Source of the DNA: Larimichthys crocea
Lineage: Eukaryota; Chordata; Actinopteri; Sciaenidae
Length of the DNA: 64,000 nt
Assembly (NCBI RefSeq): GCF_000972845.2
Contig: NC_040018.1
Span: 5,711,443-5,775,442 of the forward strand
Direction: 5' to 3'
The position numbers and the translations under genes are program-made. The notes beneath the pieces were generated by a model. That model was not told the DNA's origin and did not search any database. It was given only the letters and a program-made list of their open reading frames with translations. Shown here piece by piece: positions 35,882 through 48,528 of this stretch (the first letter of the stretch is position 1; the number at the start of each line of letters is the position of its first letter).

Positions 35882-36086
35882 TTAAACACTCACCCGAGCG
35901 CCAAAACGTATGTTAATCTGCTGAAAATAGTCCCCCACTGAGTGCTCAATGTTTCCCCCTTTGAGTAATGTTTTCTAAAAACTACAGTACCCAGCTGCTC
36001 ACAGGATATAAATAACTACAAAGACGGAGACAGTCAGGCTTCCTTGCTAACTGGACATGGCCTCATTCACTATGCAGAGGTCATGG

Positions 36087-36088
<2 letters not shown>

Positions 36089-36123
<35 letters not shown>
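36089..36123 (+). repeat. (TG)17 microsatellite
   Basis: Uninterrupted dinucleotide array, complementary in sense to the AC array 157 bases downstream. Confidence 0.95.
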
Positions 36124-36126
<3 letters not shown>

Positions 36127-36278
36127 CCCGTTTTCTACTACAGCTCACAAACAGCCCATCCTCTATGCAGCCTCATGAAAAGGGGGAGAAGACGAGGCTT
36201 GTTCTGTTAATTGTCAAAGCTGTGCATCAGTTTTTTTTTTTCTCTACAATATTCATCTTCAGCCGGTTTACTTGTTGA

Positions 36279-36280
<2 letters not shown>

Positions 36281-36320
<40 letters not shown>
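36281..36320 (+). repeat. (AC)20 microsatellite
   Basis: Uninterrupted dinucleotide array. It forms an inverted pair with the TG array at 36089-36123. Confidence 0.96.
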
Positions 36321-36322
<2 letters not shown>

Positions 36323-38413
36323 ACATAGACACACCCCCTTGATTCCTTTCCATTAGCATTTGGCTTGTCTTTCTCAATAAAAATCCATGTTTTGAGTATT
36401 AAACACTCCCTGCCTGCCGGCTTTAAAAAACGTTTGTAGCTCGCTCCTTCCTCCTCATGCTTTGAATCACCACACTTATGATCATGGTGGGGGGAAAAAA
36501 AGGCATCAAAACACTTGTTTTGGACATGTTTCAGAGCACTGCTGCGATGTAATCCATTAACTCCCTCCTGTTTTGATCCATAAGTCCCAAACAAATGTGA
36601 TATATCCCACTTTAGGTGAAGCTTTTTGTGCGAGTTAGGAGCATATGTTTTGACATTTGTTAGTTTTGCCGTGGGTCACTGTTGGTGCGGCTTACTCCAG
36701 CACAACTTTTCAGAGCTGTCTTTGAAGCCTGCAGGAGGAGGTGAGTGTTTTGATACTCAAAAGTCAGAGATGCATGGCTGGCCTTTATTCTCACGTGGGG
36801 TTGTTTTCCTTCTTTCCTGATCATATCTTGTGCTCCTCTCATGCTCGACATCCAGGTTGCTTATGGTCAACCATTGTGCCCTCCCTCTCTGTTCATCAGT
36901 GGGGGTCCTGCAGATGCGGGGTGGGGGGTGTGAGGCCTGCAGCTGTCTCTAAGATCACCTCCAAATGGTGCCTGAATCATCTCCTCCAACATGCCATGAC
37001 AGCCATATGTCCAGGAACACACACACAAACACTCGCAGCTTCCATCCTCGAGCTTAAGATAAGATTGGAGTGTGATAGGATTTAAATGAGACCCCCCACA
37101 CACTTAACTCAACACACTTTCTCCCCAACACACACACACACACTAGTTAGTGTTAAATCCAGTAAAACACCGACAAATCCAGTGTGTGCGTCTAGCAACT
37201 TAAGGTGGACGTTCAAGGTTTGTAGTAAGTGAATATCCAACGTCAACAAGTTAATCAGCTGTCTTCCATTTTGCGCCTAATTGGCAGAACTGTGTCCATG
37301 GATTGGCTCACACTGCTTGCTCTAACAGGAGGCAAACACATCTGATCAGCCGTTATTGGCCGATGACAAATTAGTCATTAGTGTCCAACATTTTCAGCCC
37401 AATCTGATGTTTTGCTGCTGTCCACGAAACCAGCTGACATCGATACGTCGCTCAGCCCTGCGGAATAACAGCTGAATGGACCCGGGCGACTTTTTGATCA
37501 CGCTGCGTACAGTGCGAGCACATGGCGTATCAGTTTCTAGCCGAGATTCTACAACCGCAGAGAAGCACCTGCTACATATCTGATGTCCTCCGAGCTGTTC
37601 CCAACCAGCGGGGAGGCACGCCGCACTGGCGTGGAATTAAAAACGCGTCCAGAGAAATCTCAGACAGTCTTGCTTTAATGACACACCGGCTTCGAAAGGC
37701 TATACTGTCGGTCAAATGTTTGGCTACGGAGATAAAAGTGTAAGAGAGAGGATAGCTGGCACCGAACGACACACACATACTGAAATTGCAGAAATAGACA
37801 CAATTACAAAAAAATCTGCAGCTGCTGCACTTATATATTGTTCATTTTATTTCAATCAAGCGGTTAAAAACTGAAAAATCATCACATTTTCTTAAAGCCG
37901 AGGGTAACCGCCTTTTAAATGTCTTGTTTTTGTCTGATCAACAGTCCAATCTCAATTTATGATATCAAAATTGCATTTTCTGTTGATACAGATACCAACA
38001 TCACACGACAATGATTCAGCAAACAAAAAACATATAGCAAGATTGCGTGTACTTATTTCGCATGCTCCTGTTGATTTTAAAGTCAGTTCATTTGTTGGTC
38101 GCTGAAGAAATATTTACTTATGATCTGCAATAACACACTCGTTATTGTGCTTTTGTAATCAACTATTAACGTAAGGAATGTGGTTTACATTTAAGACTAA
38201 AATCTGATGTAAAACACCAGTTGTCACTCAGTTTTGCCTTGTACCGCTGCAGTGTCACATTATGGGAACATAATCAGGACCCTATGCATAAAATTGAGCC
38301 ACGCATGACATAACTTAATTTCCAAAGTAGTCCCAAGGTCATAATAGCAGCAAAGTCTGGTACACTAAAGACGCACAACCACCTCACTTTTACAGTAATT
38401 ATCTCCCAAGTGT

Positions 38414-38415
<2 letters not shown>
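36321..38415. other. Intronic stretch, no exon recognised
   Basis: No exon-like frame. The 114-codon frame at 36741-37085 and the frames at 37522-37778 lack splice context and domains. 37240-37560 is repeat-free and GC-balanced. Confidence 0.45.

Positions 38416-38473
<58 letters not shown>
38416..38473 (+). repeat. (CA)29 microsatellite
   Basis: Uninterrupted dinucleotide array of 58 bases, followed by two ACAA variants. Confidence 0.96.
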
Positions 38474-38477
<4 letters not shown>

Positions 38478-38769
38478 AACACACAATGCTTGACCCGAGA
38501 GAGGGCGCTTGCCTCACAGCGGGTCGTTTCATGCAGGTGAAGCACCGTACCTGTGTAATTCATACTTCAAGGAGGGGATGGGGGTGGAGGGTGTCTCACC
38601 CTCATCTTACTTCACTGCTGTATCATCATGCTTAAGCTTCTTCTTTACACCCCCACCTCTTTCTTCTTCACCGTTTTCTTTCAATGGACCCTCACCCTTC
38701 AGACACTAACTCAGCCAGGCTTGTGATGAAGGAAATGGAGGTGGTAGTTGTGGAGGTGGTGAGGGTCTT

Positions 38770-39310
38770 TATTATACAAACAGTGAAGGGCTTTGGAGGC
38801 CCCATTGAGGTCTGGAGCCGGGAATGGGGACGCGACTGAAAGCACTGCACTCCCTAATGAACTCGAGTGGCCCATAGAAGCGGGGCCTTTTCATGGAAGC
38901 CAAGGAGGACAAAGTGTCAAAACAAGCCCAGCCCCTCTTCGTTCACAGGGGCTAAACGCCGCCTTTTGACTCTGTGGAGTGTGGGCATCTGAAGGGGAGG
39001 CCATGAGGAGAAAGCAGGGGGAGGCAGAATGTACTTGTTAAAACAATGGTCTCTTAAATCAAGCACCCCTCCTTGCCTCTCGTCTTCTCCTTAGCTCCTC
39101 TGCTCCCGCCTCCCTAACCCCCTCCTTGTATAGCCTCGACTTCCAATTAGACCTACTCTTGCACAAGCAGTTGAAAGCCCCGTATATCGCAGGGGCCTCA
39201 AAGGAGAGGCTTTGGAGTTGCGTCTCTGTAGCAGTGTTGCCTCTATGAAAGGTCTTAGTATTCAGGGGAGAGCCTTGTTTGGGCTCCTAAAAGCACTCAA
39301 TCTGCCACCG
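38770..39310. other. Candidate conserved noncoding block
   Basis: Repeat-free, relatively GC-rich sequence (for example 'ccccattgaggtctggagcc', 'aaacgccgccttttgactct', 'ctcctaaaagcactcaatct') separated by pyrimidine-rich spacers at 39060-39120. Candidate status rests on appearance only. Confidence 0.25.
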
Positions 39311-39594
39311 GGGACTTGTGTACCATCATGTCCCCTCTGCTCGCCGCCTCTACACTCCCTTCTTCCCTTTTTCTGAGCCACTCCACCCCCTCCATTCCTT
39401 GTCTTTTCCCTCTCCGTCCCACTCTCGTCCGAAACTCTTTCTTCAGTTTGTGACCCCTCCGTCGCTCCACCATGCTTGGCTGCTCATGGGGCCGGGGCAG
39501 GAGCCGTGCACAGGCCGGGGCCCATGCGCTCGCTGCCTCCCTCCCCTTAGTTGTTTAGCCATGGATGAAAAGCGGAGACAAATATGTCTGTGGT
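39311..39594. other. Pyrimidine-rich intronic spacer
   Basis: CT-rich on this strand (39340-39470). It yields a low-complexity Ser/Pro frame of 102 codons at 39318-39626 that is not credible as protein. Confidence 0.45.
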
Positions 39595-39890
39595 TCAAAG
39601 TCCATCCCGGCAATTACAGTGACTGATTAAAGAGTTGGCCTACACAGGCAGGCAGCTATGTATAATACTACAGCTCCCACTCAGTGTTTCATAACAGCAC
39701 CTTCAGAATAGAACTGAGCGCAGCAGTGCCTGATAAGGGCCCATGGCTGGCTGAGTCCACTGTTTATGGTGAAGTGATGGAGAATTGGTGCCATAAAAGG
39801 GGCCACGATTGTTTTATGGCCAGAGTTTAGTATAAGCAGAGCAGACAGTGTTCTTAATTTATCCCTATGCATTAAAGTCTAAAGACACAG
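39595..39890. other. Candidate conserved noncoding element
   Basis: Repeat-free block including 'caattacagtgactgattaa', 'tgataagggcccatggctgg', 'cataaaaggggccacgattg' and 'ccctatgcattaaagtct'. Homeodomain-like TAAT/ATTA cores and low simple-sequence content suggest an enhancer. Inference only. Confidence 0.3.
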
Positions 39891-40544
39891 TTGGGGATTG
39901 CTGACTAGACGAGTTTCACAGCAATCCATCAGTCCCATGTTATGACTTTATGATGTTTTTTTTGACAGGCGTGACATAACTAGTCCATTTCCAGACAATG
40001 CTAGGACGGGAATTTGGCATAATTTTAAAGATAATAGGTTTATGTATCTAGGTTTTCTCAGGCTGGACTGGTTCCAATGCTATAAGGCAGCCTTGTGCCT
40101 CCAACATGCAAAGTCATCATGTTTGTGTCAAACGTACGTCTGTCTTGTCTTGCCAAACAAACCCCGACAGTCTCTCAGCACCAAACGCTCTGCCTTCCAA
40201 ACAAAGGCCCCATTGTTTGCTGTTGTTTATCTGCAGAGTCGTACTTAGACGTTTGATTAACCTTAGACTTCCCTGTCATCATCGCATGCACAAAATGGTC
40301 TTAAATGCAGGACTGCGATTTCAGCAAGGGACCATTTCAAATGTCAAAACATAAGGAACGTTTCAAAGAAGGGATTCAAACATTACTTTAATCTTTACGA
40401 TTGAGATTCTTTTGAAGTTCTCATGCTGCTCTACTTACTCTATAGCTGCACCTTCAAACAAGTATGAATCCGACACTGACTCTCGTTTGAAGAAACGTTG
40501 ATTTGAGTTGCTTTTGTTGTTGATTGAAATCTTGGATTACTGCC

Positions 40545-40552
40545 ATTATGAT
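40545..40552 (+). other. hAT target-site duplication, left
   Basis: ATTATGAT, repeated exactly at 41788-41795 on the other side of the transposon. Eight-base duplications are the mark of hAT insertion. Confidence 0.85.
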
Positions 40553-41787
40553 TAGAGTTGTCACGATACCAAAATGAGTAACCACGATACTATAGCAGAC
40601 AAAGTATCACGGTTCCGGGTATTATCGCGATACTGCAGCCTTTTTTTTAGTATTAAATCAAATCAAATCAATTTTATTTGTATAGCCCAAAGTCACAAAG
40701 TACATTTGCCTCAGAGGGCTTTACAATCTGTACAGGGAGTGACACCCTCTGTCCTTAGACCCTCGGTTCGAGTGAGGAAAAACTTGCCCACAAAAAACCT
40801 TTAACAGGGAAAAAAGGTGGAAGAAACCTCAGGAAGAGCCACAGAGGAGGGATCCCTCTCCCAGGACGGACAGGCGTGCAATGGATGTCACGTGCACAGA
40901 ACAAATCAACACAAACATATTATACAATTACAATGACTGATAAAATGACAATGAATGACAATGAATGATACAATGATTACAGTAGCAGTGGAACCTGTGA
41001 TAGAGATAGAGAGACACAGATGCACAGCAGCAGCAAATCATCAACTAACTATAAACTGTAATGGAGATATGGTAGCAATAATGACAGTAATAATATGTAG
41101 TGGACGTCATGCAGGACCACAGCAGCAGCCACAATCCATTAATTATTTTTTAAAAGTTTTATGAACTGCAGTGTATTTGTACAAGTTCTTAATATGTATT
41201 AATTACTTATAATGTTTTGTGCATGATAAACATAATACTGGTGAAGTAAGAATTAGACTGAAACAAGTTTAAAACAACAAGTTTGGTTTTTTGAGTAAAA
41301 TTAGTGGAGCCACTGACGACGAGGGCGCAGCAGACTCACCACTCGGGCCCGGTGCTTCTGCCATGGTGAGTGTGTTGTCTCGTGTTTTAAGCCGTGCACG
41401 CGTCTGGGCGAGACAGAACTTTAGCTTGTTGTTTGTTTTGAAGCGAATTTATATGGAAGCGAAGCTGTCTTCATGCTGCTCTTGCCGGCAGAAACACAAG
41501 AACAGCCAATCAGCTAACAGATGGGCGGATCATATCCCCGAACGTCACCTGTAACAGGCAAACAGCCAATCATTCAGCAACTGTGTAGTTCGGTTGCGGT
41601 TCCATGTTGGTTTGTTTACATGGAGTAGCATGCAGTGAGAAGCCGGGAGGAGAGCAGAGGCGGAAACTGGCACCTGTAGTTTAGTAATCCATGGTAGGAC
41701 CGTCGTGTAGAATTTCTAGTATAGTAGGAACCGTTATGATTTGGCACCGCGGGGTACCGTGTATACCGTGGGTATCGTGCAACTCTA
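40553..41787 (+). mobile_element. Non-autonomous hAT transposon, intact ends
   Basis: The 1235-bp element has termini TAGAGTTGTCACGATACC and, inverted, TAGAGTTGCACGATACC: 17-18 bp repeats differing by one inserted T. It is bounded by the 8-bp duplication ATTATGAT. The TAGnGnTG-CACGATA form is typical of fish hAT elements. The inside repeats the theme ('ccgggtattatcgcgatact' on the left, 'ggtaccgtgtataccgtggg' on the right). An 87-codon frame at 41291-41554 begins at TTG, not ATG, and I see no transposase domain, so mobility would need an enzyme in trans. A second repeat sits inside (40657-41140). Confidence 0.85.
40657..41140 (+). repeat. Nested teleost repeat inside the hAT element
   Basis: Starts with 'aaatcaaatcaaatcaattt' and 'tatttgtatagccc', continues with 'cctcagagggctttacaatc', 'cctttaacagggaaaaaagg', 'tggaagaaacctcaggaaga' and 'ggacaggcgtgcaatggatg', and ends with 'gtcatgcaggaccacagcag'. 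I recognise this block order as a very common percomorph repeat of about 480 bp. Class uncertain, right border approximate. It must be younger than its host hAT element. Confidence 0.75.
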
Positions 41788-41795
41788 ATTATGAT
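41788..41795 (+). other. hAT target-site duplication, right
   Basis: ATTATGAT, exact copy of 40545-40552. Confidence 0.85.
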
Positions 41796-42289
41796 TATCT
41801 TTTTGTTCTGTGACTATAATTTTGTGTCGAGTATACAGGAATTTCACATCAGCAGCTGAACAATATCGCATCAATGCAACCACTGTTGGAAACCGAAACC
41901 TAGAAAACATCCAGGGCAACACAAAGAAACTGATAATCTTCCGGTGCTTTCCACTTGTGAATGCATTCGCTTCATTCAAATCGTCGTGATGTATGCTGAT
42001 GTCGTCCTCGGCATATAAGTGAGTAGTTCTTTTTAAAGCCTTCTTTGAAAAATAATCGAGAGACGGTTGACTTGCTGGAAGGAAGAACAGAGAAAGGAGA
42101 GCAAAGAGATGCATAATGAGTGATACAGTGTTACAGTGACTTTGCCTGAGGATTGTAGTAGCCAATCCCAGGGGCCAGAGTTAGTCTTCATGCCTCGAAG
42201 CAAAACTTTGGGAAGCTAATAATAATAACAACAAGATTCTCTACCAGAACCAGGGGAACCATCTGCCTGGATTGACGTGAACTTAAGCG
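41796..42289. other. Intronic stretch, nothing recognised
   Basis: The 126-codon minus-strand frame at 41785-42165 crosses the transposon border and has no recognisable domain. Confidence 0.45.
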
Positions 42290-42560
42290 GGCCGTAACAA
42301 TACTCTGCAGAGAGTCGGCACTAATTGGGTCAGCATGATTTTCACTTTTGTTGCTAGGTGGTTGATCTATGGGGCTTCTATTCTGAGAGGCGCCTACTTA
42401 AGTTATTGTATCGGCCATCAAGAGACAAATCCATCTATGTTGGGCAAAGTCCATCGTCTCACGTCGGCCTCATTTTTAGTTAGCCCACATTTATTTTAGA
42501 GAGCTCGCTCCATATCACAACCACAGCCCAAAACGGGCTCTCTCAAAGGCTTGTTCCACT
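42290..42560. other. Candidate conserved noncoding element
   Basis: Repeat-free block with 'ggcactaattgggtcagcat', 'gattttcacttttgttgcta', 'gttattgtatcggccatcaa' and 'cacatttattttagagagct'. Inference from texture only. Confidence 0.25.
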
Positions 42561-45500
42561 TCTTTTGTCATTCTTGTGTATAAATGGCATCAGGAGGCTT
42601 TGGCCTTGAGTGTTTACTTTCTGTTGTGGAGACAAATGGTGGGGAAAACAGGGAGAACTAAGGACGTGCACACTGGATTGTGGACTAGTCAGTTACAGGC
42701 AAGAAACTGTGTTTTCTTAAAGTTAATCCATACAGTACATCTACATTTTTGCCCCAGGTTAAAGGAGCGAAGCGTTTAATATTTAAGGTTTAAACTTCTA
42801 GAAGTCATATGGAACATGTCAGACCATCTTGTCACACAAAATTTGGTTAATACTTTTCCTCTTGCCCAGATTGGGCAAAGGCAGAAATCTTGAGCATCAG
42901 TCAGCCCAAAGGCTCTTGCATAGCTTCGCATCGGTGGCAGATGCTGCGAGGGTTCACTGCTCCTAAGTTATAAGGCGATTGCCGATAGAGCAGGCAGGGA
43001 TGTTTTTTTGTCCAGACCTGGAAGACTGGGGCTGCTTACAGATCCTGTCCAGGTGTTAGCCTGGGAGGGAGAGGAAATCTGGGGCACAGTTAAATCAGAG
43101 CCAGGCCTGGACCCGGCCCTTCAGGCTGGAGCAGCACGCTGTAGGTTGGACTCAACTTTTGAAAAACTCTGGTCAGTGTCCAAACTGGCCTGTTCATTTT
43201 CACTCTGTCACCATCCTCGGTAATTTGATGGCTCGAGTTTCATTCATATACGGAATAATTTCCATAAGAGACGCACTGTTTGCAGCAGTAGAAGGGGAAC
43301 GGCTTACTTTCCAGTCTTAAAATCCAAACACCTGATATTCTAGATATGCAGAAAAAATATAAAGGGCCGCATAAATTTTCATTCATAAATCCAACAAGGA
43401 AAAGCAAATTGGACGGGAAGCATCATGTTAGTTGTGCAGTTGTCAAACGTGGTTTAGTATTGCCAAGAAAATGACTTGAATTAATAGCTAGCAAGCAAGG
43501 TTTCTGTCAGTTTTGATGGACGTTAGTAATATCAAAGGGAGTGTTGTGTGTGTGTGTCTGTGTGTGTGTGTGTGTGTGTGACGGCATACATATTTGAATG
43601 TGTGCTGCAGATACAATCTAGTAGGTGCAATCTGTGTATGAGCTCCATGATATTCTCAGACTCAAATTAGGTGGAAGCCTTATCAGATAAATCTGCGGTT
43701 TTGACTGTGAACTTTGCCAGCAAATGAACTGTCACATTAGACCCGGGTCTGCAGCCTTCTTTAAGGTCCAACATACACTTCTAATACTTACTTCTCTATG
43801 GATTTACACAGCTGTCCTCCTGTACTATACATAGACCAGGAGTTAGGGCACACTTACATGTACCTCCTGACAATGTCAGCCACTGACCTCTCTGACTACC
43901 TGTCCTCCGGCAGGCTGCTTTAGATGCTCGATTGATTGTTGTAACCTTGGCAGCCGGCACAGAGGCAGGGACACACTTTAGAGCAGCGTTCATAAAACAC
44001 AGTCGCTTCTAAAATTGCTCATTTAATAGGGATGCTGTGTGGGCTCTTCTTCGCGTAAGAAAGCGGCTCTAAAAGCATTTCTGCCCTCCTGCTCAGCGGT
44101 GATACATTAATTTTATGTCCGTGTATAGGCTCGCGTTTAGGGTCACGGTTAGTCTCCGAAGCAGCTGGCTTTTTCCACCAGCTCTGTGGTTTTGGAGAAG
44201 CGATCCGCTTGCTATAAATCTGGTTATAGCTCAATTGTCTGGAGCTGTACTGTACTTCACCATTGTTTTCCAAGCAGAGAGATGGGCTTTGGTTTTAGAG
44301 CAGGGAGGCAAAGGTCACGACTGGTGGCTTCAGGACATCAGAGGTATCTCCCTGCTGTGCTCTAACACAGTCACTCATGATAAATCCTCGACAGGTGCCG
44401 CAGCTCAGTGCAAAGTCTCGTCCATGCTACGTGCATTCGCCTCTGTTGTACGCAGTTTTTTTTTTTTTTTTATGTTGTGGGTGTGTGTGTGTATGTATGT
44501 GAGACAGGTGCCAGGGTGCAGTCAAGTTGACCGGCAGTTGCAGCAGCGGGCTGAAATAAAAAAGGTTCAGCTGGCGCCTGGCGCCCATAGTGCTCTACTC
44601 AGATATGTGCCTCTGGCAGTGTGCCACAAACACACACACACACCAACCAGGATCACTCAACTAAACCCTGTTGAATGTAACAAATACACACGTTTACTCC
44701 TAAACAATTGCACACACATCTTCCTTCCTCTGCAGACTTTCTTAAGTCCCTCAGCTGCCACAGCTGAAGCTGGCACCCCGCCTCCAGCCCTGCTGTCACC
44801 TCTGGGTGTTCAGGTAGACACCATCATCAGGCTGAGTGGTGCCAGCCCGTTTTATAATTGGATTTAGTGTTGGCACTCTTCCGTTGCCCCCCCTACCTTC
44901 CCATCAGCCGGATAGCATTGATTTATGAGGGAGGCCTGGGAGACTGTATGTGACCGAGTCCAACAAGCATCACGCCGCCACTGAGGGCTTTGTTCCCGCT
45001 GTTAGCTTCTCCTCTATCACTGAGCTGAGTGCTGCTGTGCATGTCTGGAAATACACTTACTACTAATTTAGATTGGTGCTCGTGATATCATTTTATTACT
45101 TCTCCTTATCTGCTAAGCTGATTAAAAGTCAGTCACAGTTGGTTTACTGTTATTGTTTTTTTGGACCTGCCGGAGGACGAGATTGGGAATTGCGGGATGA
45201 CTCTTTGTTTTTGGAGGTTGTGCGTTGGTTTCATCTATAGAAAGACAGACGACACATTCTAATAAAAGATTTTGCCAGATATGTTTCATATTTGCTATCA
45301 GACTTTAACCCTTATCACCATTCCAGTGTCTACATGCCACTGAGCCCCTCCACACGTCTTTTTCAAGTGTTGGGTGTCAGCGCCTGCCCCCCCCTCCTCC
45401 TGCATCAGGGGGGTTTTGGGTGGAGGCTATTCTTGGCAGAGGAGTGTGCTCGCTCACTATCGCACACCCTCACCCCCTTCCCTGCGATAACCCTTTACCC

Positions 45501-46959
45501 CCCCCACACCAGATGACCTGTTGCCCTTCAGAGGAGAACGCAGAGGTCACACGCCTCCAGGACTCGCAAAAAACACAAACTGTCTGACCACTTAAGCAAC
45601 ATAGAAGCAGCCCTGGAATGCAAACAGATGCTCCCACTACCCTTGAACTGCCTCTGACCTTGGTGACGAATGATGGTTGGGATAATAGGTGGATGTTGTA
45701 CCTGTCACCCACCTTCTGGAGTGGTTTCTCAGTCGAGCAACTGGGGGTGGATAATGTCCTTTATCTGTCTAGTGTAGAATAAAGTTTTTAGTTTTTTCTT
45801 GGAGAACAAAAGCTGAGGACTGAGGACTGAGGTCTCTAACCTCGACAAAAGACCACCTTAAAAAAGTGCCTGACTTGCATACTGATATGTATATAGACTG
45901 CGTTTTTTCACTCACATAATTAGTTTTCTGGCTCCGTGACCCACAAAGATGCGAGTCCCTGACAGAAAAAAAAAAACGAGAGATTCCCAGTGGCGTCACA
46001 TGACACACACAAACTGTATTTCTCCCATTTTGCATAATTAGATTTTACATTGGCGACCCTTCAAAGATGTCAACCCTAAAAGGAATACCGAGCCGCCGCC
46101 GCCACTGCCGCCAGTGGCGAGTCACATGATGGGAAGAAGCTTTGAGATAAATCGGAGACAATGTCCAGGGAACGTCAAGTGCTGACCTCGTGTTCCTGAT
46201 CAGTCAGACGATTCAGGGCTCTGCGTTCTGCAACAGAGCCACCATTCACGGGCAGCGACAGACTGGCTAACCCACACCGGGTCCAGAGACAACCACTGCT
46301 GACACAGCTCTAAGACAAACACATGATGCACTTCTGAACCCTCCTAATTCACTTCGATCCGGTTGAAACATGTACCATCATACAAAGAGCATGAACTCAA
46401 TTATTTCAAGAACTTAGAATAAAATGATAACCTAATTCTTGAAGAGACACAATTCTTTTGTCCGAACGGGAGGGTTGGCAAGTAAATAAAGAAAAGATGT
46501 TCTCGTTAGCGTGCTTCAAATCTCTTAAAGTTGATTTCTTATTTTGTAGTTTAATGAATTCAGACAGTCACACAACAAATCACTGCAGAAACATGAAGAC
46601 ATAATTTGAAACTACGACTACAAAACTTCCAAGGAAAAATTGATTTCCACCCTCTGGTACATGCTGCAATTGTTATACGTCGAACTGCTTATTATTTGAC
46701 AAAGCGTAATTTATGTCTTTCTGTATACCGGCTTTCTTTCTTCAATTTGCTTCATCTACTACTTAAGTTTATGGTTTTCTCCATTTCCCCGAAGCACTTT
46801 TTTGAAAACTCTCAGAGAAGAAGAAGGGGCCCAAACATGTTGCATCCAGCAATGCTTTTTTTGTCTTTCACAGAGAGAACAATAGTTGTAGTGATTACGA
46901 TGATGGCATAGTAAGAGCAAGACTATTTCCAAGATAAATAACTCATGATCCCGCTCCTA
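42561..46959. other. Intronic stretch, no exon recognised
   Basis: Contains an interrupted GT array at 43544-43580, a T run at about 44457-44471 and an A run at 45967-45976. The longest frame (44115-44867, 250 codons) runs through the T run and a GT patch and ends in Thr/Pro-rich low-complexity text. It has no domain. 44110-44345 is repeat-free and may be a conserved element. Confidence 0.5.
43544..43580 (+). repeat. (TG)n microsatellite, one interruption
   Basis: Dinucleotide array broken by a single TC step near 43558. Confidence 0.92.
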
Positions 46960-47035
46960 ATTACTTCCGCTAAGAGGTTATGTTTTTGGTGCCGTTTGTC
47001 TGTCGGCAGGATTACAGGGAAAACGATGTGAGAAC
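46960..47035 (+). repeat. Fragment of a common dispersed repeat
   Basis: 'attacttccgctaagaggtt', 'atgtttttggtgccgtttgt', 'ctgtcggcaggattacaggg' and 'aaaacgatgtg' match the core of a repeat met in many fish and invertebrate genomes ('ccgccaaggaggttatg' and 'gtctgtcagcaggattac'). Borders and class uncertain. Confidence 0.45.
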
Positions 47036-48227
47036 ATGGCTTGTTGTTGCGTTGCTGTCCGGTCTATTTAACTGCTGGTAGAGAAGCTGGCGGACAGCAT
47101 CTAAAAATACTCTCGAAAACTGCAAAATCGGGTTAGAAGGTCATGTTGCTGATCATTATTTTTAAAGGTGCTCAGGCGTTTTTTTTTTTTACTTGAAGGC
47201 AGAGAACAAAAGCCAAATAATTGAGAAATTGTGAAGCCGCATCCATCACTCACACCAACACATCTTTGCTTCACTCTGTGTTTTAATGTTTTGAGTGCCG
47301 TAGTTTGACATTTTTTTTAGAGCTGTTTTATTTTTCAGGAAATGGGATGAAATCAAAACTGAGCCGCAGAAAGCCGCCGTGGATCATCAAAAACAACCAA
47401 AAAAGCACTGACGAGTTGTTAAAACCACTCACTGTATCGAAGGTTGAGTGGGCTTATTTTCCCATGAAAGCTACTACATCACTGAATGTGCTTCACGTTC
47501 TGTATTGAAGTTGCTTTGCTGTTTCTAAAGACAAGTACAGCGCTGCTGTTAAAAGCAGCAGCAGCTCAGGAATCTCTGTGCCAGCGCTGAGTCATGGACG
47601 ATTTAATGGTGTTGTGCCCTGTTTACTGTGTTTACAATGTCCTTGCAGATATTTCCATTCCTCTGGGAGGGAGACGCACTTCTTATCTGCAAAGCGATTG
47701 CACTACAAAGAAAGGGAAGGAGAGAGAAAGAGAGAGAGTCGGAGAGAAGCATGATGAGAGAGAGAGGGGAGGGGGCATCAAAAGGAAGAGACGCTAAATA
47801 TACTCATCCCATTTTTGGCACTACATGTGCATCTATATCTCTCTGTGTGGGCTTCACGAGAGGATGCCGAACCATCAACGTGTAACTGAGTCACTCCGCT
47901 GAGAGGTTCTCGACATAGTTCACTCCCATCGTGAGATGCCATTGGCGTAGGAATTGATTTATAATTCAGTGTCAAATTCAGCTTGACGATAGCACCGTGA
48001 CACAAGTCGGATATGTTGGTTTTAGACCTTTGCCATTTGACAAAAGCATGTTTACATTTCTTAACATCAACAAGGTCTCCAAAAGGACAAATTCTAAAAT
48101 CAAAAAATATTACTGAAAAGGTAAAAGATTATCCAACTTTCTATACACTGTCCTCACTATTAACTATTTTAGAAACCCAAACATCAGAACTTTCTTTCTA
48201 CCTGGTATCTGCCATAGCATGCAGTTC
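47036..48227. other. Intronic stretch, nothing recognised
   Basis: A T run at 47180-47191 and a GA-rich patch at about 47706-47775. Frames here are low complexity or short. Confidence 0.5.
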
Positions 48228-48528
48228 TTAAAGGTCCGGTGTGTTGGATTTAGTGGCACCTAGCAATAAAGTTGCAGATTGCAACCAAATGAATACTCTC
48301 CCATGCCTTAACCTCTTCTTCCAAGCATGTAGGAAAAACTCTGGCTCCGTAATTCAAAAGCAAAAGGCCATATCTAGATCAGGGGGCTAAAGGGCTAATT
48401 TTAAGACAACAAAAACATAACGATTCTTATTTTCAGGTGATGATACATGACTGAAAACATACAAAAGATATATACAACATACAAAAAAAAATCCATTCCT
48501 GCCAATAGATCCTCCTAAATTTAATGTC
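48228..48528 (+). mobile_element. TTAA-type MITE, copy 4
   Basis: Left end 'ttaaaggtccggtgtgttgg' with 'atttagtggcacctagcaat' and 'cagattgcaaccaa', then 'aagcatgtaggaaaaactct', 'aaaggccatatctag', 'acaaaaacataacgattctt' and 'attttcaggtgatgatacat', ending 'gatcctcctaaatttaatgt'. The left terminus is the best preserved of the five copies. The right inverted repeat is decayed. Non-coding. Confidence 0.75.

Noticed and set aside
41291..41554. 87-codon frame within the hAT element, considered as transposase remnant
   Set aside because: Starts only at TTG, shows no BED zinc finger or hAT dimerisation motif, and could be chance.
44115..44867. Longest open frame in the window (250 codons, + strand)
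   Set aside because: It passes through a poly-T run (poly-Phe) and a GT patch and ends in Thr/Pro-rich text. No domain, no splice context, and composition explained by simple sequence.
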